Below are positions 1 through 4,235 of a stretch of 7,427 nt of DNA, piece by piece. Within the stretch, counting starts at the first letter, position 1; every line of letters starts with the position of its first letter. A program made the translations under genes and the position numbers. Location: contig CAZOIA010000248.1 in assembly GCA_964579675.1 (NCBI GenBank), positions 1-7,427 of the forward strand, written 5' to 3'. Below the pieces are notes generated by a model. That model saw only the letters and a list, made by a program, of their open reading frames with translations. It searched no databases and was not told the DNA's origin. Origin of the DNA: CAZOIA01 sp964579675 (lineage in GTDB: Bacteria; Planctomycetota; Phycisphaerae; UBA1845; PWPN01).

Positions 1-134
1 AGCAATCCACAGACGAGGACACAAAGGTACCTGGACCAGTGGGCCTGCAGCTCCAGGTCGTCACCCAGGGCGTCGACCTTTCCAAAGAGTGAGTCCAGAC
101 GCTGTGTCTTGCGGAAGACCTCGACGTTTGGCAT
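1..134 (-). CDS. N-terminal part of a HEPN-like protein (cut by the window edge), partner of the DUF262 protein
   Basis: Forty-four complete codons are readable from an ATG at 134-132 to the left edge of the window. The peptide begins MPNVEVFRKTQRLDSLFGKV and continues through a stretch ending LELQAHWSRYLCVLV. This start, with the LQ-HW-RYLCVLV core, resembles the opening helices of HEPN-superfamily proteins of the RiboL-PSP or MAE_28990/MAE_18760 type, as I remember those families. Many HEPN proteins are metal-independent RNases used in toxin-antitoxin and phage-defence systems. The catalytic RX4-6H motif would lie beyond the window, so activity cannot be judged. The ATG overlaps the TGA of the DUF262 gene by one base (TGATG on the minus strand), and AGGA lies a few bases upstream, so translational coupling is likely. 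That a protein is encoded here is well supported by the coupling and peptide character. The HEPN assignment is tentative because only the first part is visible. Confidence 0.62.
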   Translation of the reverse strand, partial: MPNVEVFRKTQRLDSLFGKVDALGDDLELQAHWSRYLCVLVCGL

Positions 135-1264
135 CAGATTCCTGCAAATGCTTCGCGGGCGAGTTGGATCCTGTTATGCACGTTAGCTTCGCTGGTCGTG
201 GCGGTTTCTGTCGCAGCCTTGAACTCGTCCTTCTCCAATAATGCTTCGTAATGGGCGCGCAGCGCGGCCAGATCACCGATCACCCCTTCCTTCTCCCTGT
301 GCGCTACGCCCACCATCACAGCGTCGAAAACCGCCGCGTTCAACGCTCGAACGGGTCGAAACGCTCTTTGGCCGATCCCGCGATGTATGATCCTGATCGT
401 AGACTCAAACGCGGACTTCAGCCCAGCCTTGGACTCATGGCGAAAGTGCTTATTCCTAGCCATGTAGGTATTCAGAAACTCCTTCATCGGACGAGCATAG
501 TTCGGGCTATCGAAGTACAGAGCTAGAAAACGCAGGATCAGCTCCTGGTCTCTCATCCGCTTGCTGGCTTTCCCATATATCGCGCGCCACGCCTCATCTT
601 TGTTGAGTGCGCCAAGCAGATGGTTGAATTCCCCGTGATACACGCAGGCACGTATCTCCTGCGGAAGAAGCTGAACTCCTCCCGTGTTCAGCCTCTCGAA
701 TATGTGATAGACGCTGCTGTCGTCCTCCGACGGCTCCTCTTGCCTTACGATTGTTGCATGCAGGATGCAGTCATCGAGCCGCCGGCGGTCGTCCTCGGCT
801 AGCGTTCTATATGTTGTACCTTCGAACCGAGAGGCAAGACCTGCAAGCTTGAATTCCCGCCCGCTGGGCGCAAACACGCCGTCGTAGAAGTACTGCAGTG
901 TCCGGAGTCTCTGTTGGCCATCTATGACGAGCAATTTGCCACTCTCAGTCTCCCGAGACAAGAAAATACCCGGAACTGGCAAACCAAGAAGGAGAGATTC
1001 AATGAATCGGGAAGCCTTCGGCAGCGGCCAAATGTAGCTTCTTTGGAAGGCTGGGATGAAGACATCCTTCTTGCTCAAGCGCTTGACCAAACCATCAATA
1101 GGATAATCCGCACCGTAGCTCGTGATGGAGTACCTGAATGGCAGAGCCTCTTCCTGGGAATCGTCCTCTATGGGAGTATCCTCGTCGTGGCTCTGGTCCT
1201 CGGGTGGGATATCATCTGCATCCTCTGATGCAGAACGTTCGTTGTTTTCCTGGTCTTTGAGCAT
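134..1264 (-). CDS. DUF262 (GmrS/ParB-like) domain protein, probable defence component
   Basis: A 376-residue protein with a DUF262 domain, the ParB/Srx-like fold found in GmrS and other anti-phage proteins, where it binds or hydrolyses nucleotides and controls an effector nuclease. Visible motifs are FIPAFQRSYIW (69-79), LPVPGIFL (95-102), the hallmark VIDGQQRL (113-120), FERLNTGG followed by QEIR (189-205), and MRDQELILRFLALY (237-250). Residues about 12-40 are very acidic and probably disordered. There is no sign of the DUF1524 HNH nuclease domain that completes GmrSD-type proteins, so the effector is probably the HEPN-like protein encoded immediately downstream with a one-base overlap. 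The ATG at 1264 is the first possible start, because an in-frame TAG directly precedes it. A GGGGG run about ten bases upstream is only a weak ribosome binding site. Base composition is lower in GC than in all other genes here, suggesting transfer. The family call is firm; the defence role is inferred from family and context. Confidence 0.88.
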   Translation of the reverse strand: MLKDQENNERSASEDADDIPPEDQSHDEDTPIEDDSQEEALPFRYSITSYGADYPIDGLVKRLSKKDVFIPAFQRSYIWPLPKASRFIESLLLGLPVPGIFLSRETESGKLLVIDGQQRLRTLQYFYDGVFAPSGREFKLAGLASRFEGTTYRTLAEDDRRRLDDCILHATIVRQEEPSEDDSSVYHIFERLNTGGVQLLPQEIRACVYHGEFNHLLGALNKDEAWRAIYGKASKRMRDQELILRFLALYFDSPNYARPMKEFLNTYMARNKHFRHESKAGLKSAFESTIRIIHRGIGQRAFRPVRALNAAVFDAVMVGVAHREKEGVIGDLAALRAHYEALLEKDEFKAATETATTSEANVHNRIQLAREAFAGI

Positions 1265-1431
1265 CTAATCGGGACCCCCATACCTCATCGCCAAGCAAAA
1301 CAATCAGTGACGTCCAAACAACGACTCAGGGTGACTCAACGGGACAGATTCGCGAAGGCCCAAACATCTGACTGCATCTCTGGCACACACCCACCCCGTT
1401 TTAGGAAGACTATGGTTCCGAGGGGCCTCTG
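1265..1431. other. Intergenic gap between the DUF5131 and DUF262 genes
   Basis: No gene is supported in these 167 bases. The gap would carry the leader of the DUF262 transcript if the promoter proposed at 1409-1435 is used. Near the middle is a GACTCA pair repeated with a ten-base period (1323-1328 and 1333-1338). A seven-codon ATG frame at 1288-1265 (minus strand) ends in TAG directly before the DUF262 ATG; it is too short to claim as a leader peptide. Confidence 0.5.
1323..1338. repeat. Tandem GACTCA half-sites with 10-bp period
   Basis: GACTCA occurs at 1323-1328 and again at 1333-1338, with GGGT between them, upstream of the DUF262 start. The two copies lie one helical turn apart, as in some direct-repeat operators. 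Two hexamers can also occur by chance; no regulator is identified. Confidence 0.25.
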
Positions 1432-1435
1432 TCAA
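1409..1435 (-). promoter_or_regulatory. Possible sigma70-type promoter of the DUF262 unit
   Basis: On the minus strand a perfect TTGACA (1435-1430) is followed after 15 bases by CATAGT (1414-1409, four of six matches to TATAAT). The TTGACA overlaps the TGA stop of the DUF5131 gene. The spacer is shorter than the usual 17, and the resulting leader would be about 140 bases, so this is only a candidate. If it is not used, the DUF262 unit would depend on read-through from the DUF5131 gene. Confidence 0.28.
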
Positions 1436-2187
1436 GGGAACGCCGCGCACAGATGATGGCTATTGCCGTACGTACGCTGCCGTCCCGGCATCCCGTCCCA
1501 CGTGCGGCCATCCAGGACGCGCCCATTCCGCTTCTTGTTCACGCCGCCCCATTGCTTAAAGAAGAAGGGTATGCTCTGCGAGACGCACCGGTCGCGGATT
1601 TGCCTCACCCACGTGTCATCCATCGGCCGGGCGCCGGGGCCGGACTCGCCGCCGACGATGACCCAGTGGAGCCCGCGGAGCGGCAAGCGCGGGATGGGGC
1701 CCAGAAGCGGCTCCAATGAGACAAAACGAATTCGAGCCGGGATCCCGGTCAGCGTCCGGATGCGGTGGGTGTAGATGCCGCTCTCGACGCTGGTCCCGAG
1801 CCACACGTTCGGCGGCCACGGGAGATCACGAGCGTACTGGGCCGCCAACTCGGGCCGCTTGGTCAGCACCTGAAACGTGTGCTGCTCAGCCCGCACCGTC
1901 ACATCGAAGACCTGCCGAATAAACGGTACCGGCACGTCCGGATGGAACAGGTCACTCATCGAATTGACGAAGACGAGCCGCGGCTTCTTCCAGCGCAGGG
2001 GCAGTTCCAGCGAGCCCGGCTGCGGCGTCACCCGGAAGCCGTTGCGGTACTGCGGCATCCCCATGGCCTGCAGGCGCTTGGCCATCCGCTCGGCGTAACA
2101 GTGCTTGCACCCCGGGCTTACCTTCGTGCAACCCGTGACCGGGTTCCAGGTCGCCTCCGTCCACTCGATCCGTGAACCCTGAGCCAT
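1432..2187 (-). CDS. DUF5131 / phage Gp37-Gp68 family three-cysteine protein
   Basis: A 251-residue protein of the DUF5131 family, named from phage Gp37/Gp68 proteins. Near the N-terminus it carries WNPVTGC (14-20) and a cysteine cluster C20-X6-C27-X2-C30 followed by YAER, which looks like an iron-sulfur or metal site of radical-SAM-like character. Other family blocks are FVNSMSDLFH (73-82), VLTKRPE (107-113), WLGTSVE (129-135), RFVSLEPLLGPI (154-165), VIVGGESGPGARPM (176-189) and FFFKQWGG (208-215). The length is normal for the family and the gene looks intact. Members occur in phages and in bacterial accessory regions, often beside the TcmP partner protein; no TcmP gene is visible here. The biochemical reaction is not known to me. 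The ATG at 2187 is chosen because a near-perfect AGGAGGT lies seven bases upstream. The gene is GC-rich like the rest of the locus, unlike the following DUF262 gene. Confidence 0.9.
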   Translation of the reverse strand: MAQGSRIEWTEATWNPVTGCTKVSPGCKHCYAERMAKRLQAMGMPQYRNGFRVTPQPGSLELPLRWKKPRLVFVNSMSDLFHPDVPVPFIRQVFDVTVRAEQHTFQVLTKRPELAAQYARDLPWPPNVWLGTSVESGIYTHRIRTLTGIPARIRFVSLEPLLGPIPRLPLRGLHWVIVGGESGPGARPMDDTWVRQIRDRCVSQSIPFFFKQWGGVNKKRNGRVLDGRTWDGMPGRQRTYGNSHHLCAAFP

Positions 2188-2192
2188 GGCCC

Positions 2193-2199
2193 ACCTCCT
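2193..2199 (-). promoter_or_regulatory. Strong Shine-Dalgarno of the DUF5131 gene
   Basis: AGGAGGT on the minus strand ends five to seven bases before the ATG at 2187. It is the strongest ribosome binding site in the window and fixes the start codon. Confidence 0.85.
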
Positions 2200-2221
2200 G
2201 CAGGCATCCTAACAAAAACCT

Positions 2222-2250
2222 ACTCTACCACATAAACCCAATCGGCACAA
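2222..2250 (-). promoter_or_regulatory. Candidate promoter of the DUF5131 gene
   Basis: On the minus strand TTGTGC (2250-2245) is followed by a 17-base spacer and TAGAGT (2227-2222). The predicted start is about 2215, giving a short leader that contains the strong ribosome binding site. The -35 is weak (three of six). The -10 and its two upstream bases (GGTAGAGT) are identical to those of the DeoR-gene promoter in this window. Confidence 0.4.
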
Positions 2251-2965
2251 GGGGATCTGTATCTGCAGGAAACGTCGGAAGGTAGCTGGCGTCTCGCCCG
2301 GCCCCTTCCGGGCTCGCCTGCCGGGGCTCCGTCGGCCGCCGGTCGGCTCGCCGAACTGATCCAGGCCCACGTCACGCCGGGCAGGCTGATCTGTGTCAAG
2401 AGTCAAGAAGCGCTTACGACGCCGCCGTACTGGCGCACCGGCTGGCATGTTCAAAGTCGTCACCTGACTCCGATTTGTCCTTGCGTTGGTGACGACAGGG
2501 GGGGTGTCAGCTTCCCCTCGGAACTGGCCGCGTTCGCCGGCCTTGACCGCGAGGCCGACTCATTCAGCCGGAGGCGCCCGCTCCCCTTCCCCTGAGAAGT
2601 CGTTCAATCGCAGACGCAACGGCGATAAGCAGACCCCGAGGTCCGTTGAGCTCTGCGGCACGTGATTAGCCGGCAAAGATATCACTTCGACGGCTTCAGC
2701 CATTTCCTCGGCCGGCTCGAGAGTGCCGGCTTGCGACTGGCCGGTGATCTCAGGCATTCCGGGCGTGAGAACGAACCTCCCTTCCAGCAGCCGGGCAACC
2801 CTGGCGGATAGACCGCACGGGCGGCCCGGGCAAACCAGGTCTCCGCTTGTTATCGGGCGGTTCTCGGACTGCGCTGCACGCCAAGTCCGAACAGGAGTCG
2901 GCACCAGTCGGGCGGCACCCGCCTTCCAGTGCTGATAACGGCGATGGCTCGATATCTCCGCGGTG

Positions 2966-2988
2966 CTTGCCGGCGTGCCTGCGGCAAG
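2966..2988. repeat. Perfect 7-bp inverted repeat in the gene-poor gap
   Basis: CTTGCCG at 2966-2972 and CGGCAAG at 2982-2988 can form a seven-pair stem around a nine-base loop. No T tract follows on either strand, so an intrinsic terminator is not supported. Its role is unknown. Confidence 0.35.
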
Positions 2989-3070
2989 AACAAGGGCAGG
3001 ACGCATAGGAGCAATCAGAGGACACGATTCGCGGGTGACGTCGTGATGTGGCCCCCCTCCGCTCGTCGGG

Positions 3071-3152
3071 CGGTCAGTTATGGTGCCCGGCAGGCCTGGG
3101 CCGAGGTTCCCATCCCGGTTCTCCCGTCCTTTGACGGCGTCCGGTCAGTTAT
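3071..3152. repeat. 11-bp direct repeat CGGTCAGTTAT flanking the 3' end of the DeoR gene
   Basis: CGGTCAGTTAT occurs at 3071-3081 and at 3142-3152. The right copy covers the last codons and stop of the DeoR-family gene. The flanks beyond the 11 bases do not match well, so this is a short duplication or coincidence rather than a clear target-site duplication. Confidence 0.35.
3124..3137 (-). other. Small hairpin just after the DeoR gene
   Basis: CCGTC and GACGG form a five-pair stem with a four-base loop about eight bases past the DeoR stop codon. The position suits transcription termination, but no U-rich tract follows in the transcript, so an intrinsic terminator is doubtful. Confidence 0.25.
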
Positions 3153-3957
3153 CCGATCGCGTCTGCTTCTCGATCACCTCGACCACGTGGACGCTCTCGA
3201 CGTTCTCCCGGAGTCGGGCGAGTTCCGCGGCGGGGACGGCGTCATCAATTACCAGCAGATTGATCTGGTCGAGAGCGGCGTATCGCACCGGCGCATGCTT
3301 GCCGATCTTGGATGCGTCGGCCAGGATACAGTGCCATGCGGCGTAGCGGAGCATGGTGGCCGACACGCGGGCTCCCTCGGTGTCCGCGGCGAAACACCCG
3401 CGAGTCGGCAGCAGCGCATCGCAGCCCAGGAAGGCCCTCGATGCGTGGAGCATTTCCAGAGAGTGTTCGCAGAGAGGCCCCGTCAGGTCGGGCGATCCCG
3501 CCCGCAACTGCCCACCCAGCATGAGGACCTTGATCTGGCTGTGCCCCCACAACTCGCTTCCGATGGCCAGGCTCGAGGTCACGACGGTGACCGGGATGTC
3601 CCGACGGCTGAGTCCATGGGCAAATTCGAGGGTCGTGGTTCCGGTATCGAGGAAGATGGTCTCGTTGGGCAGGACCAAGCTGGCGCCGTATCGCCCGATG
3701 GCCTGTTTGGCGGTCAGGGCATTCCGACGAGTCTGGTCGAACTGGAACTCAAGGTGCAGGCGCTCGGCGAGCGTTGCTCCGCCGTAGCTGCGCAGGACCT
3801 TGTTCTGGGCCTCGAGTACCTTGAGGTCGCGGCGGATAGTCATCTCGCTGACGCCCAGCCGGCTGGACAGATCAGCGGTATCGACGCTGGAGCCGGCGCG
3901 GAGGATCTCAAGGATACGGCGGCGGCGTTCGATAGCAGGTTGTGCACTGCGTCCCAT
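3145..3957 (-). CDS. DeoR-family transcriptional regulator
   Basis: A 270-residue protein with the standard DeoR layout. An N-terminal winged helix-turn-helix (about 10-62) contains TADLSSRLGVSEMTIRRDLKVLE, ending in the signature RSYGGA (57-61 region). A C-terminal sugar-phosphate sensing domain (about 80-245) carries the phosphate-binding DTGTTT (104-109), VLMLGG (144-149) and DASKIGK (214-220), the last being the family's D-S-K motif. Proteins of this family usually repress sugar-catabolism genes and are released by a phosphorylated sugar. The length is typical and nothing appears damaged. The gene is divergent from the GH172-DUF1080 and Gfo/Idh/MocA genes, so these are its probable targets, together with its own promoter. 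The ATG at 3957 is the only start before an in-frame TAG upstream (none of ATG, GTG or TTG lies between). It lacks a clear Shine-Dalgarno, suggesting low expression. Family call is firm; ligand unknown. Confidence 0.93.
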   Translation of the reverse strand: MGRSAQPAIERRRRILEILRAGSSVDTADLSSRLGVSEMTIRRDLKVLEAQNKVLRSYGGATLAERLHLEFQFDQTRRNALTAKQAIGRYGASLVLPNETIFLDTGTTTLEFAHGLSRRDIPVTVVTSSLAIGSELWGHSQIKVLMLGGQLRAGSPDLTGPLCEHSLEMLHASRAFLGCDALLPTRGCFAADTEGARVSATMLRYAAWHCILADASKIGKHAPVRYAALDQINLLVIDDAVPAAELARLRENVESVHVVEVIEKQTRSDN

Positions 3958-3986
3958 ATGTAAGTGTTCGCATTTCTGTGCGTTCC

Positions 3987-4000
3987 GGTCGCTAACGACC
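3987..4000. promoter_or_regulatory. 14-bp dyad, candidate operator of the DeoR-type repressor
   Basis: GGTCG-N4-CGACC forms a perfect five-base dyad. It begins three bases after the predicted -10 of the DeoR-gene promoter and covers the expected transcription start (about 3996). This position suits autorepression. No second copy was found in the facing promoter. Binding by the neighbouring regulator is inference. Confidence 0.45.
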
Positions 4001-4002
4001 TC

Positions 4003-4031
4003 ACTCTACCGCGCGTGGTGATCTTTTTCAA
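4003..4031 (-). promoter_or_regulatory. Promoter of the DeoR-family regulator gene
   Basis: On the minus strand TTGAAA (4031-4026, five of six) is separated by exactly 17 bases from TAGAGT (4008-4003, four of six). The predicted start at about 3996 gives a leader of roughly 39 bases before the ATG at 3957. Confidence 0.55.
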
Positions 4032-4127
4032 CTGCTATTGCGATTCTGTTGTCCCGCTGCACTTCCCTGATCCTCGCTGATCGACCCCGGTGTTGCCGCG
4101 GGGCCTGGTGCCGGCCCGGCGGTCCGA

Positions 4128-4156
4128 TTGTCAGTGCGGGGCCCTTGTGCCATAAT
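4128..4156 (+). promoter_or_regulatory. Promoter of the GH172-DUF1080 / Gfo-Idh-MocA unit
   Basis: TTGTCA (4128-4133, five of six) and CATAAT (4151-4156, five of six) are separated by exactly 17 bases. This is the best sigma70-type promoter in the window. The predicted start is about 4163, giving a leader of roughly 73 bases before the ATG at 4236. Confidence 0.62.
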
Positions 4157-4161
4157 CCGGC

Positions 4162-4198
4162 CCGCCGGTGGAGCCGGCCCCGCGTGGGACCCCGGCGG
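4162..4198 (+). repeat. GC-rich inverted repeat in the 5' leader
   Basis: CCGCCGG (4162-4168) and CCGGCGG (4192-4198) are perfect inverted copies, with a 23-base interior that can itself fold weakly (CCC-GCGT-GGG). It begins at the predicted transcription start, so it would form a 5'-terminal hairpin in the mRNA. Candidate roles are mRNA stabilisation or control of initiation. GC-rich sequence also makes such repeats by chance. Confidence 0.35.
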
Positions 4199-4222
4199 AG
4201 GGCTTTTCGACGATCGAAGGTG

Positions 4223-4229
4223 AAAGGGA
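4223..4229 (+). promoter_or_regulatory. Ribosome binding site of the GH172-DUF1080 gene
   Basis: AAAGGGA lies six bases before the ATG at 4236 and supports this start, which also places a signal peptide at the N-terminus. Confidence 0.55.
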
Positions 4230-4235
4230 CATATC

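Larger units (their letters stand above)
2188..3144. other. Gene-poor intergenic region of about 950 bp
   Basis: Apart from the DUF5131 promoter and ribosome binding site at its left end, I can support no gene here. Open stretches exist on both strands, for example minus 3006-2560 and an ATG-less plus frame at about 2235-2595. They are rich in Arg, Pro, Gly and Ala, have no recognisable motif and no convincing ribosome binding site, and are expected by chance in GC-rich DNA. Short inverted repeats are at 2296-2313 (GCCCGG/CCGGGC, six-base loop), 2966-2988 (CTTGCCG/CGGCAAG, nine-base loop) and 3124-3137 (CCGTC/GACGG, four-base loop); none is followed by a T run. The region could hold a decayed gene, a dispersed repeat or a small RNA, but nothing visible decides this. 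Confidence 0.55.

Noticed and set aside
2296..2313. GCCCGG/CCGGGC hairpin considered as a terminator
   Set aside because: No T run on either strand and it lies between a gene start and an empty region, where no transcript end is required.
2209..2463. Minus-strand open frame of 84 codons just upstream of the DUF5131 gene
   Set aside because: Arg/Gly-rich with no family character; it runs through the proposed DUF5131 promoter and over a hairpin, and does not resemble TcmP.
2235..2595. Plus-strand frame of about 120 codons without stops
   Set aside because: It contains no ATG, GTG or TTG start and no motif, so it is not called even as a pseudogene.
2560..3006. Minus-strand open frame of 148 codons in the gene-poor gap
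   Set aside because: No recognisable motif, no credible ribosome binding site, composition typical of chance frames in GC-rich DNA. Kept only as part of the unexplained gap.
3071..3152. CGGTCAGTTAT pair considered as target-site duplication of an insertion
   Set aside because: The 60 bases between the copies hold no inverted ends or transposase, and one copy lies inside the intact DeoR gene.
2929..3963. Plus-strand open frame of about 344 codons across the DeoR gene
   Set aside because: It is the shadow of the DeoR-family gene, which has an unambiguous helix-turn-helix and sugar-sensing domain on the minus strand.
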